Virus record (IMG/VR): IMGVR_UViG_3300031234_000117
Span: 1-20,216 of that record
Reading direction: 5' to 3' (one strand)
DNA from: a virus
Length of the DNA stretch: 20,216 nt
The notes under the pieces were generated by a model. That model worked only from the letters and a program-made list of their open reading frames with translations, was not told the origin of the DNA and ran no database searches. This document shows positions 8,608-15,489 of this stretch, piece by piece (the stretch's first letter is position 1; every line of letters starts with the position of its first letter). The translations under genes were made by a program, and so were the position numbers.

Positions 8608-9979
8608 CGACGCGCTCCCAGGATGAGGCTTGCGCGGGGTCGCCGCCCTTGAACTTGTAGCCGCCCTCCACCGTGCCTATCGCCGGGCCAGATCCAGTAC
8701 CCTCACCAGTCGCTGTTCCGGGAATGGCCGAGCCCGACACTTCTCCGATCGTTCGGTCGGCCGCCGATCGCGCGCCAGACGCCTCCTCCTTCACCGCTTT
8801 GACCAAGGTGCGAACGTTCTCATCGGACAGTTTGGCATCGAACAGTTTATGGATGTGCTCGCGCTTGTCCTTGTCAGTGCCGCCGCGCGCCGCCAACTGG
8901 TCATAGGCGTTGTTGAGCGCTTGGAGTTTCGTCCTCAAGGTAAGAAGTTGCGGGTTGTTGATCTCGGTCTCTCCCGCCTGTATCAGCCCATTGAGCGTCA
9001 TCGATTGTCCGCGAGGCAAGTTCTTCGACGCCGCGAGCACCTGATCCCCGAAACTATCGAGTTCGTTCGCCGCGAGCGACACCTTGCCGATCTGAGTGCC
9101 CGCGGTGCGCGCGCCGGCAGTCTCGGCGGTGAGTTTGAGTTTCCCGGACACGATATCATCCGCGATCTGATCCGCGCTCTTGCCGGGGTTTTTCTCATAC
9201 AGCCCGTCGATCGTCGCCTTGATCTGAGACTGAGCGCGCAGCCCGGCGGGCAGATTCACGTTCCGAGTCGCCATCGCCGCGAGAAGGTCTTTCTGCTCGG
9301 GTGTGTATTGGCCTTTGCCAGAATCCGCCAGGCGTTTTTGGATCTCCGAGTCGATATTCCTGCTTTGGATGCTCAATTGCTCGCGCTTCTCATCCATCCC
9401 ATAGATCTGCTTGCGCACTTCGGCAATGTCCTTGGAACGGGCGCGGGCAAGGAGCGCCTGATCGTCCCACTTCGCGGCCTTCGTTTGCAGCTCGGCCAAG
9501 ATCCCGTTGATGGAGAGCTTCTTGTTGTTGAGCGTGTCGATGTAATCCTCTTGCTGCTCCTTGTGCTTGTCAACCGCCTTGGTGAAGTCCGCCTGGTATT
9601 TTTTCCACTCCTCGTCCGCCTTTTGTTGGTTGCCCTCCATGTAGCCCTTGAGCGCGCCATTGAGCGAGTGCGAAACACCGAACCAGTTGCCGCGCGAGAC
9701 CGAGCCCGCAATGAGCGCCATCGCCACTAAAGCGCCGCTGAATTTTTGGTACTCAGCGGCGTCCACCAAGGGCTTATTGGGCGCCTGAGGGAGATCGGCC
9801 GGCCCTGGTGGTTTAACTGATTCTGCGTCGTGGTAAGCGTGCTGTAGCGCCTCCTGGGTCGGCGCCAGGTCCGCCTGCTTCGCCGCGAGCGTCGCGCCCT
9901 CGTCCCCGCCCGGCATGCCAGCCACCTGCTTGACCAGGGCGGCGCGGTCAGCACCCAACTGATCGCCGGGTACGCTCAC
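8597..9979 (-). CDS. Putative internal virion / DNA ejection protein (second of three)
   Basis: 460 residues from GTG 9979, overlapping the preceding stop as GTGA. Residues of about 81-103 form a hydrophobic stretch (SGALVAMALIAGSVS). Residues of about 115-220 are a long, highly charged helical region likely to form coiled coil (EEWKKYQADFTKAVDKHKEQ, then KSKDIAEVRKQ-like heptads). Residues of about 240-400 (NLPAGLRAQSQIKATIDGLY ... LAANELDSFGDQVLAASKNL ... NAYDQLAARGG) resemble a helical domain seen in many podovirus internal proteins. The C-terminus ends in YKFKGGDPAQASSWERV, a G-Y-x-F-K-G-G-D-P type tail also recurrent in such proteins. The gene lies between two other candidate ejection proteins. 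It is most likely packed in the head and delivered with the DNA. That role is inferred. Confidence 0.8.
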   Translation of the reverse strand: MSVPGDQLGADRAALVKQVAGMPGGDEGATLAAKQADLAPTQEALQHAYHDAESVKPPGPADLPQAPNKPLVDAAEYQKFSGALVAMALIAGSVSRGNWFGVSHSLNGALKGYMEGNQQKADEEWKKYQADFTKAVDKHKEQQEDYIDTLNNKKLSINGILAELQTKAAKWDDQALLARARSKDIAEVRKQIYGMDEKREQLSIQSRNIDSEIQKRLADSGKGQYTPEQKDLLAAMATRNVNLPAGLRAQSQIKATIDGLYEKNPGKSADQIADDIVSGKLKLTAETAGARTAGTQIGKVSLAANELDSFGDQVLAASKNLPRGQSMTLNGLIQAGETEINNPQLLTLRTKLQALNNAYDQLAARGGTDKDKREHIHKLFDAKLSDENVRTLVKAVKEEASGARSAADRTIGEVSGSAIPGTATGEGTGSGPAIGTVEGGYKFKGGDPAQASSWERVGGG

Positions 9980-11385
9980 GGGCCGCCTGGGATGCCGGTG
10001 CTACCGGGGATGCGCATTGAGCCGCCGGATTGCAGTAGGAGCGCCATCTCGGCGGTCTGCGCGGCGAGTGCCTGCGCCTCCTCGCTTTGCTGGAGCTGCG
10101 TGTTGCCAATGCTGGTAAGCACCTGATCGCCGCCCGAAAGCTCCGAGAGCGCGTTCGAGACGTTTTGCTGCTGCGCCTGCGCGTAGAGGTTTTGCCGCTG
10201 CACGTTGGCGTTTTGCGTCATCTGCGCGATTTGCTGCTGCACGATGCCTGAATTCTGGTTGCCCTCACCGCTCGAGGCGGCCGCCTGCATGATCGCCTCG
10301 GTTTGCTGCTGGATCTGCTGGTTGATCGTGGCGTCGATGCTCGCCTTTTGGCTGCCCCATTCAGGTGTCGCGGTACCGCCCGATTGCACTACCGAGGTCG
10401 CGCCCTTGACGGCCTGTTGCGCCGCTGCTGAGGCGGTCGCGTCCGCGCCGGGCAGTTTTGGCGTGGTCAAGGCATTCTTGAGCGAGAGACCTAGGAGGCC
10501 CGCAGTCGCGGCGTTTTTAGGGTTCGAGAGCCAAGAGCCGATGCCGCCGCCTTGCCCCGCACCCGGCGCCGGGGCGTTCGGGTCGATGCCGGTGTCCGAG
10601 GGGTTCACTGCCGCATTCGATAGGTCAAAGTCCCCGCCCGCGCCGCCCGGGTCGTTCAAGCCCCCGGTGGGGTCTATCCCGAGGGCCTGCATGGTCGAGG
10701 GGTCCAAGCTCTGCAAGGACGGGGCGGTGTCGTCCGCCGACAGAAATTGGGTCGGCGTGGTGCTCGCCAAAGAACCTGAGAAATCCGCGGGCTGAGCGCT
10801 TGCCCCCGGCACGCCAGAACCTCCCGCGCCCGGCGCGCCCGCCGCCACCGCAGAGGGCAGCACCATGCCGCCCAAGGCGTCGGGCAGGCTCGAGGTTCCG
10901 GCCGCGGCCGGTCCTGCGGCTTGGCCGAGTACCGTCTGTTCGGGGAGCATGGCCCCAGCGCCCGCGTCACCGACGGCTCCCGGGATGGCGCCACCGCTCC
11001 CTAGCGCTGCGGTGTCCGCCCCCGCGCCGCCCAACGCACTGTCTGCCCCTAGCGCTGCGGTTCCGGTGTCGGCGAGTGCTCCGGTGCCGGCGCCTGTGAA
11101 GCCCACATCACCTAACGTGCCAACGCCTGCGTCCGCGATCCCGGTGTCCGCGATGCCGCCCAGCGCCGCCGACGTGCCCGCATCCGCCGCCAAGGCTCCC
11201 GCACCGATATCGGCCCCCGCATCGGCCGCGAGCGCGCCAGCTCCGACATCCGCAGCAGCGACCCCGGCGCCTGCGTCCGCAGCGGCTCCCACGCCCGCAT
11301 CGAGGGCGGCTGAGTCCCCGACCGCATCGACAATCGCGCCGATAATGTCGGTTATCGGACACTCGAAAAAATGCAGCCGTATCAC
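9976..11385 (-). CDS. Putative internal virion protein with Ala/Gly-rich N-terminus (first of three)
   Basis: 469 residues from GTG 11385, overlapping the acetyltransferase stop as GTGA. A short start (MIRLHFFECPITDIIGAIVD) leads into a low-complexity Ala/Gly/Asp region at about residues 24-146, including an exact ten-residue repeat GAGALAADAG at 48-57 and 61-70. A Pro/Asp-rich linker follows. Residues of about 283-310 (GSWLSNPKNAATAGLLGLSL) are weakly hydrophobic. Residues of about 350-447 are rich in Gln and helical (INQQIQQQTEAIMQAAAS, QQQIAQMTQNANVQRQNLYA), typical of the small internal core proteins of podoviruses (T7 gp14-like or P22 gp7-like by position). The C-terminus is Gly/Pro-rich. 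It probably acts with the next two products in DNA ejection; this is inference from order and composition. Confidence 0.75.
   Translation of the reverse strand: MIRLHFFECPITDIIGAIVDAVGDSAALDAGVGAAADAGAGVAAADVGAGALAADAGADIGAGALAADAGTSAALGGIADTGIADAGVGTLGDVGFTGAGTGALADTGTAALGADSALGGAGADTAALGSGGAIPGAVGDAGAGAMLPEQTVLGQAAGPAAAGTSSLPDALGGMVLPSAVAAGAPGAGGSGVPGASAQPADFSGSLASTTPTQFLSADDTAPSLQSLDPSTMQALGIDPTGGLNDPGGAGGDFDLSNAAVNPSDTGIDPNAPAPGAGQGGGIGSWLSNPKNAATAGLLGLSLKNALTTPKLPGADATASAAAQQAVKGATSVVQSGGTATPEWGSQKASIDATINQQIQQQTEAIMQAAASSGEGNQNSGIVQQQIAQMTQNANVQRQNLYAQAQQQNVSNALSELSGGDQVLTSIGNTQLQQSEEAQALAAQTAEMALLLQSGGSMRIPGSTGIPGGP
10948..11316 (-). repeat. Low-complexity Ala/Gly/Asp coding repeat
   Basis: This segment encodes about residues 24-146 of the 469-residue protein. 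It is a degenerate series of short units built from GAGAL, AADAG, ADTG and GGA, with one exact ten-residue duplication (GAGALAADAG). At DNA level CCTAGCGCTGCGGT occurs twice on the plus strand, near 10998 and 11046. Such tracts can lengthen or shorten by slippage, and they also generate many spurious antisense frames here. Confidence 0.7.
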
Positions 11386-11855
11386 AACTTTTTCTCCATC
11401 ACGATCTCATCGTCGACGTAGCCACGCGACTTCAAGATCATGTAAAAGCGGCTCCCCGTGCGCACAAACCAGCCCATGTAGCGCACGCCCTTGGCCCGTA
11501 AGTGCGCCTCGGCGGCATCCAGCAAGCGAAAGGCGGTGCGCCCCAAGCCTGCCTCGTCCTTTACATAGATCATGTCCCCATGGCCCGTGTGCACGGTCTG
11601 GTGATGGAGCGAGAAGTTGTCGAAGAAAATCGCGTAGCCGACGAGCGCGCCGTCGCGCCTCGCCGTGATGCAGGTGACCATGTCCATCTCATCGAGCTTT
11701 TTGTACTTCTTGAACGCCGGATCGATTTCAAGCTCACTGATGTAACTCTCGGTGCGCACCCAGTTATCCCGCAGGAGCGGGAGTAATTCCTGGCACAGCG
11801 CGTCCGAGTAGCGCTCGCGCTGAATGCTGATCATGGGTTTTAATTGCGCGCTCAC
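11382..11855 (-). CDS. GNAT-family N-acetyltransferase-like protein
   Basis: I chose GTG 11855, which overlaps the upstream stop as GTGA like its neighbours (157 residues). An ATG at 11834 would give 150 residues, and a longer frame from 11912 would intrude 61 bases into the previous gene. Around residues 61-78 TCITARRDGALVGYAIFF is the typical GNAT strand pair. Residues 93-127 (GDMIYVKDEAGLGRTAFRLL, then AEAHLRAKGVRYMGW) fit the acetyl-CoA-binding strand-loop-helix, with Gly103 and Gly105 in the loop but without the usual Arg/Gln before them. The C-terminus (YMILKSRGYVDDEIVMEKKL) matches the last GNAT strands. Similar small acetyltransferases are encoded in structural operons of other phages, with unknown substrate. 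It could modify a virion or host protein; the substrate cannot be predicted, and activity is uncertain given the altered loop. Confidence 0.82.
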   Translation of the reverse strand: MSAQLKPMISIQRERYSDALCQELLPLLRDNWVRTESYISELEIDPAFKKYKKLDEMDMVTCITARRDGALVGYAIFFDNFSLHHQTVHTGHGDMIYVKDEAGLGRTAFRLLDAAEAHLRAKGVRYMGWFVRTGSRFYMILKSRGYVDDEIVMEKKL

Positions 11856-12265
11856 ATCAACCCCAACTGCTGGTACTCGTAATCGTGCATTTCCTGGTGC
11901 GCTTGCATCCAATCGTAGAACTGATCGGCTTGGGCGAAATCCACCACCGACAAATCCGGCGCGACCGCCCCTTGGCCGGCCAAGAGACTATACGACGCAT
12001 TGTGAATGGCCGCATGCACGTTCAGCCAATCTTGAAGCGAGGCGGGCTGTTTGACGCCCCTTTGCCCCTGCGCGCCCTGTTGCATGGCCTGCACCCAAGC
12101 ATCCTCGGCCAATTGGCTGTCGAGCCCGAAGGTCGAGAAGGGTACGTTGTACTTGGCACTCAACGCGTTCGCGGTCTCCAAGTGCACGAAGCGGTGCACG
12201 AGCAGGAAATTGCGCAAGCCCTGCGTATCGTTAAAGCCGGTGGTCGCGGACAAGTCGATGTTCAT
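11852..12265 (-). CDS. Phage protein with three HxxxH helical motifs
   Basis: 137 residues from ATG 12265, overlapping the preceding stop as ATGA. The protein appears helical and carries three copies of one motif: FLLVHRFVH (residues 20-28), WLNVHAAIH (80-88) and WMQAHQEMH (119-127), each of the form aromatic-Leu/Met-x-x-His-x3-His. The His pairs are spaced i, i+4 on a helix face, which could bind a metal ion or stack together in a bundle. The segments between them are Gln/Ala/Gly-rich loops. There is no signal peptide or membrane helix. It sits between the nozzle candidate and the acetyltransferase, so a virion or assembly role is possible. I know no precise function; small proteins with similar His-containing helices may occur in other phage structural operons. 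Confidence 0.8.
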   Translation of the reverse strand: MNIDLSATTGFNDTQGLRNFLLVHRFVHLETANALSAKYNVPFSTFGLDSQLAEDAWVQAMQQGAQGQRGVKQPASLQDWLNVHAAIHNASYSLLAGQGAVAPDLSVVDFAQADQFYDWMQAHQEMHDYEYQQLGLM

Positions 12266-14247
12266 GCGAGTTTATCCCGGGGGCCTGAGGAGCCACGTAG
12301 CGCCAACATGTCAATTTGCGACATGTCGGTCGAGCCCGTGACGGTGAGCCCCAAGTACTGGGTGCCGCCGTTGTTCACGGAGGACACGTTGAAGTGGTAC
12401 CCAGAGGTCACGCTCATCAGCGGGTTCAGAGTCGCCGGAGTCGTCGCGTTCGCGGTCTCCGTGTCGATGTAGAGCGCAACGCCCGAAGGCGTGAGGCCCG
12501 TCCACACCCCGGCGACCGCCGCGTTCAGGGACTGTTTGTCGTGCGTGGGCGCCCCGCCGTCCCAGAGTTTGGTTTTCAAAAGCCAGGCCGCAAGCGCTGC
12601 AGCGGAGTCCATCATCCGGTAGAGCGAGTTCCCGGCCCAAGCGTACATCGTCGCGACGCCGCCGACCGAAATAGACACCATCGACTGATAGGGACCCGAC
12701 GTCAACCCCGAGTACACCCACCAGCGGCCGCGAAAGTAGAGCGCGAAAATGCCGCGCGTCGCCCCGTAGCCCGTGACGGTGTCGGTGAAGGAGAAAAGCA
12801 TCGCGGCGCACAGCTCCCCTTGCACCAGCACCTGCCCGCCCCAGGCAAGAGGCATGGAGAAGCCCGGGTTCACGGCGACAATGTTCTGAATGAGCCCCGA
12901 GACCTTGTCGGAAATTTTCTCAGGCGTCGCACCCGCGAGCAGATAGAACCCGGAGGCGTGATAGAAAACGATTGCGCGGTAGTAGGCGAAAATCGAGGTC
13001 GGAGTCGAGGTGCCGACGCTCGCAGTGACGTTGATGCGCGAGAAGAAGGTCACGCCGGCCGACACCGTGACGTTCGACAAGGCATCGATCGAGGTGTCGC
13101 CGAAAATATACAGGTAATTGTTCGCCGCGTAGAGTGCCGTGATGTTGTTGTGCAGGTAGGAATCGGGGATGAAAAATGAGCCCCCGACGCCGCCAAAGGA
13201 GTAGTAGGAATTGATGTCGGTGAAGTACACCGTGCGCGAGAGCCCAATCCACACCCGCCCCGAATAGACCGCAATCGAAGTGCCGCCGATCACCCCCGAG
13301 GAGGCGGCTATCCAGGTGTCAACCACGCTTGAGCCGGTCTGGTCCTGAACTGCGGTGTCGGTGCCGTAGCCCGTGCCCCGGGTGAGCACCGCCATCGAAA
13401 TCGCTTGAATGTGGTCGGTGAAAGTCGCGCCGGTGCCCGCGCCTGTGGTGGTGATGGTCGAGCCGGTCGGCCCGGTGGCGACGAAGGTGCTTGTGGTCGG
13501 ACCCGGGTAGGAGCCCCCGGCAGCCAACGTGATACCGGTTACCGGGCCGGTCGCGCCGCCCCCGGAGATCGAGGCGACGATGATCTGTGCCGGGGTCACC
13601 GGCGAGCCGTCGCTCAAAAAGATCGAGTCCCCGACCGCGTAGCCTGACCCGGCGTTCACCAGGGTGACATTGACCACCTGGTAGCTCGCCTGGAAGGTCG
13701 CCCCGGTGCCCAAGGGCGCGAGCGTGACGATGCGAAGGCTCGTGCCCCCCGCCACTTGCGCGGCGCTGCCCTCCAGAGTCACGTTCGCGATGGCCTTGTT
13801 TTGGGGGGTGAGCGTGTTCGGGGCCGTTAAATTCCAGTCCCAATAGCCCGTCGGGTCGATGATTAGAAGCCCTTGGTTCGAGTATTGCGCGGCCGCCGTG
13901 AGCCCGGAGGTAAGCCCCGAGATGATTTTCGTCACCGCGAAGCTCGAGAGGTTCACCACGTAACCATTACCCGAAAACGCCCACACCGAGAACTCGTAAT
14001 CGGTCCCGAGCACGTTGAAGTTCTGCACATAGGAGGGGGCGCCGGTCTCCGCCGAAACGGTGGCGAGGGCGGCTGACGGGGCCTTGACCGGCACGCACTT
14101 GCCCGGGGCGATCGGAATCGCGTTCTCGCACCAGTAAAACTCATTGTCGTTGATGGCCTCGCGCGCGGCCAAGTTGTTCATGCCCTCAAACTCACGCAGG
14201 ATCCACTCCGGGTTCGCCCCGCCGACGTTCGCGGTTTTAGGTGGCAT
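12262..14247 (-). CDS. Large tail nozzle / tail hub candidate (P22 gp10- or T7 gp12-like by position)
   Basis: 661 residues from ATG 14247, overlapping the adaptor gene by 11 bases. The N-terminus (EGMNNLAAREAINDNEFYWC, then ENAIPIAPGKCVPVKA) is typical of podovirus tail hub or packaged-DNA stabilisation proteins, in which many short beta segments follow. Blade-like motifs include GLLIIDPTGYWDW (126-138), SIAVYSGRVWIG (324-335), YFTDINSYYSFGG (341-353), ALYAANNYLYIFG (371-383), RAIVFYHASGFYLLAG (424-439) and FRGRWWVYSG (505-514), resembling a beta-propeller. Residues of about 155-315 look inserted between these: a Gly/Thr/Ser-rich repeat region with GSGYAVGD and GTGYGTD. By position after the adaptor, and by size, it should form the lower part of the short tail that closes the portal channel. 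The assignment is by architecture and order; exact family membership was not tested. Confidence 0.8.
   Translation of the reverse strand: MPPKTANVGGANPEWILREFEGMNNLAAREAINDNEFYWCENAIPIAPGKCVPVKAPSAALATVSAETGAPSYVQNFNVLGTDYEFSVWAFSGNGYVVNLSSFAVTKIISGLTSGLTAAAQYSNQGLLIIDPTGYWDWNLTAPNTLTPQNKAIANVTLEGSAAQVAGGTSLRIVTLAPLGTGATFQASYQVVNVTLVNAGSGYAVGDSIFLSDGSPVTPAQIIVASISGGGATGPVTGITLAAGGSYPGPTTSTFVATGPTGSTITTTGAGTGATFTDHIQAISMAVLTRGTGYGTDTAVQDQTGSSVVDTWIAASSGVIGGTSIAVYSGRVWIGLSRTVYFTDINSYYSFGGVGGSFFIPDSYLHNNITALYAANNYLYIFGDTSIDALSNVTVSAGVTFFSRINVTASVGTSTPTSIFAYYRAIVFYHASGFYLLAGATPEKISDKVSGLIQNIVAVNPGFSMPLAWGGQVLVQGELCAAMLFSFTDTVTGYGATRGIFALYFRGRWWVYSGLTSGPYQSMVSISVGGVATMYAWAGNSLYRMMDSAAALAAWLLKTKLWDGGAPTHDKQSLNAAVAGVWTGLTPSGVALYIDTETANATTPATLNPLMSVTSGYHFNVSSVNNGGTQYLGLTVTGSTDMSQIDMLALRGSSGPRDKLA
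13303..13785 (-). repeat. GSGY-type beta-repeat insert within the nozzle gene
   Basis: Encodes about residues 155-315 of the 661-residue protein. It holds Gly/Thr-rich beta units such as VTLVNAGSGYAVGDS, ITLAAGGSYPGP and AVLTRGTGYGTD. They resemble the two units inserted in the adjacent adaptor gene. The flanking sequence, ending near NTLTPQNK and resuming near GGTSIAVYSGRVWIG, reads as one continuous propeller-like domain, so the block looks inserted. Boundaries are approximate. Confidence 0.55.
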
Positions 14248-15106
14248 AGATCGAGCCTATGCGGCGGGTGTAGGAGGCGCAGACCTCGAGCAGGCGCGTC
14301 GCATACTGGCGGCGAAACCCTTCAGCCTCGCCGAAGTTCTGGGCGTTGTTTTTGGCAAGGTAGGCGGCAAAGAACTTGATCGGATCCTGATTGCGAAGCG
14401 GAATGGCGTCCTGGGTGGTCGTATCCCCGGTGACGAAGGGCGTCGGCAAAATCACCGAGTCGAGCTCGAGCCCGTATGTTTGGTCCGGGGTGACGCCGAT
14501 GAAAAGGCTCTGTTCGCCATAGAACGCCATCGCGTCGGGCCGTCGCTGGTAGGTCGCCGCCGTGTAGAGCCGGTAGCGCGCCGAGAAGAGGCTAAAAGGG
14601 TACCAGTCCAAGGAGTAACGCTGCGTGCCCCAAAGCACGTGCACGCCCAAGATGTCGAAGGTCGAGATGTTGATCACGCCGACCTGCACGCTCGCGCCCG
14701 CCCCGGTCGAATCCGTGACCGTGGCGGTGGGGGCACTCGTGTAGCCGCTGCCGTAACTCGTGAAGACAATCGTGTTGAGCGCACCACCGCTTTGAGTCAC
14801 GACAGCGGCGGCACCAGTGCCCCCGCCCCCAGAAAAGGCTACCGTGGGAGCGGAATAACCGGACCCCGGGGTAAGAATGCTTGCGCCCGCCACCGCGCCA
14901 AATTGGTACTGCTCCACGCCTTGGGAGAGATAGGACTGCTGAAGCGTGCGAAGGCAGCCCGAGTCCATGACGAGTTGCTTGCGCGCCTCGTTGATGTAGC
15001 CATCGATCTGCGCGATGGACCAGCGGTTATTGTTCGGGTCGTGGAGGGCGTCGAGCACCTGATATTCATAGGTGCCGGGTGTCGTTGAGGGGCCAAGGGT
15101 GGTCAC
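14237..15106 (-). CDS. Head-tail adaptor (connector) protein with beta-repeat insert
   Basis: 289 residues from GTG 15106, just after an in-frame TGA, and 18 bases after the previous stop. Residues of about 14-65 form a helical region (YQVLDALHDPNNNRWSIAQI, then INEARKQLVMDSGCLRTLQQ) like the adaptor proteins (P22 gp4 / T7 gp11 class) that bind beneath the portal. Residues of about 74-145 are a beta insert with two copies of a GSGYxxAPT unit (81-88 GSGYSAPT, 119-126 YGSGYTSAP), the first followed by GGGGTGAAA. The adaptor-like fold then resumes (LGVHVLWGTQRYSLDWYPFS, GVTPDQTYGLELDSVILP) and ends in helices (IKFFAAYLAKNNAQNFGEAE, QYATRLLEVCASYTRRIG). Its place between capsid and nozzle genes supports the adaptor role. 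It should form the dodecameric ring that joins portal to tail. Specific homology was not tested. Confidence 0.82.
   Translation of the reverse strand: MTTLGPSTTPGTYEYQVLDALHDPNNNRWSIAQIDGYINEARKQLVMDSGCLRTLQQSYLSQGVEQYQFGAVAGASILTPGSGYSAPTVAFSGGGGTGAAAVVTQSGGALNTIVFTSYGSGYTSAPTATVTDSTGAGASVQVGVINISTFDILGVHVLWGTQRYSLDWYPFSLFSARYRLYTAATYQRRPDAMAFYGEQSLFIGVTPDQTYGLELDSVILPTPFVTGDTTTQDAIPLRNQDPIKFFAAYLAKNNAQNFGEAEGFRRQYATRLLEVCASYTRRIGSIYAT
14672..14887 (-). repeat. Two-copy GSGYxxAPT repeat insert within the adaptor gene
   Basis: Encodes about residues 74-145 of the adaptor. Copy one is LTPGSGYSAPTVAFSGGGG and copy two is FTSYGSGYTSAPTATVTD, about 38 residues apart. Such units recur in phage virion proteins and are likely surface-exposed beta structure. 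The segment interrupts an otherwise helical and strand-rich adaptor. Confidence 0.6.
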
Positions 15107-15124
15107 GGCTCACGCGCGAGCGCT

Positions 15125-15448
15125 TCACGCCGCGACGGGTTTCTCAAGCGCGCGCGCGAGCGAGGACTCCGACACCATCACCGCTTTGTCAAACACGAAC
15201 CGACCGAGCCGCTGGGCGCCTTGCGGGTTCTCGGCCCAGTTCTTGGTTTTGGGGTCATAGATCGTCGCCCAGCCCAACCTCACGAGAGTGTCGGTCTTGT
15301 CAACCAAATTAAACCCTAACATGTGGATTGCGGCTTCGACGGGAACCAAAACCCGTTCGCCCGGCGGAAAGACGAAAGCCTCCCCGTTGTAGCCATCCTC
15401 GTGCACATCCTCGTTCGTGTTGGTCACGAACACTTGATCCATACCCAT
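15125..15448 (-). CDS. Conserved phage protein of the capsid-tail region, 107 residues
   Basis: The ATG at 15448 has an AAAGG Shine-Dalgarno sequence about seven bases upstream; a second in-frame ATG follows at 15442. The product begins MGMDQVFVTNTNEDVHEDGY and continues NGEAFVFPPGERVLVPVEAA and HMLGFNLVDK, then LVRLGW. The FxFPPGExVxVPxEAAxHMxG pattern is one I associate with small proteins encoded between capsid and adaptor genes in many tailed phages, usually annotated as hypothetical. It is soluble, with no signal or membrane segment. A virion assembly or structural role is likely from position but not demonstrable here. Confidence 0.8.
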   Translation of the reverse strand: MGMDQVFVTNTNEDVHEDGYNGEAFVFPPGERVLVPVEAAIHMLGFNLVDKTDTLVRLGWATIYDPKTKNWAENPQGAQRLGRFVFDKAVMVSESSLARALEKPVAA

Positions 15449-15470
15449 AGCTCAACCTTTCTGGGTGTGT

Positions 15471-15489
15471 AAAAAAATCAGAAGCTGAT
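15471..15489 (-). terminator. Weak intrinsic-terminator-like hairpin at the end of the 455-residue gene
   Basis: On the minus strand ATCAG-CTT-CTGAT forms a perfect five-base-pair hairpin with a three-base loop, directly followed by six T residues. The stop codon of the 455-residue gene lies in the 3' arm. The short, AT-containing stem makes it a weak terminator at best. Partial termination here would raise expression of head genes over the tail genes downstream; that is inference. Confidence 0.35.

Noticed and set aside
8630-9730. A 366-residue open frame on the plus strand
   Set aside because: It is antisense to the 460-residue ejection-protein gene, has Arg/Leu-rich shadow composition without domain features, and arises from GC-rich codon usage.
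10865-11668. A 267-residue plus-strand frame rich in Ala, Pro and Ser
   Set aside because: It is the antisense reading of the Ala/Gly-rich repeat in the 469-residue protein and runs on into the acetyltransferase gene.
12316-13179. A 287-residue open frame on the plus strand
   Set aside because: Antisense to the nozzle gene, rich in Arg, His and Gly, with no recognisable motif.
14144-15088. A 314-residue open frame on the plus strand
   Set aside because: It spans the junction of two well-supported minus-strand genes (adaptor and nozzle) and has Arg/Gly/Val-rich antisense composition.
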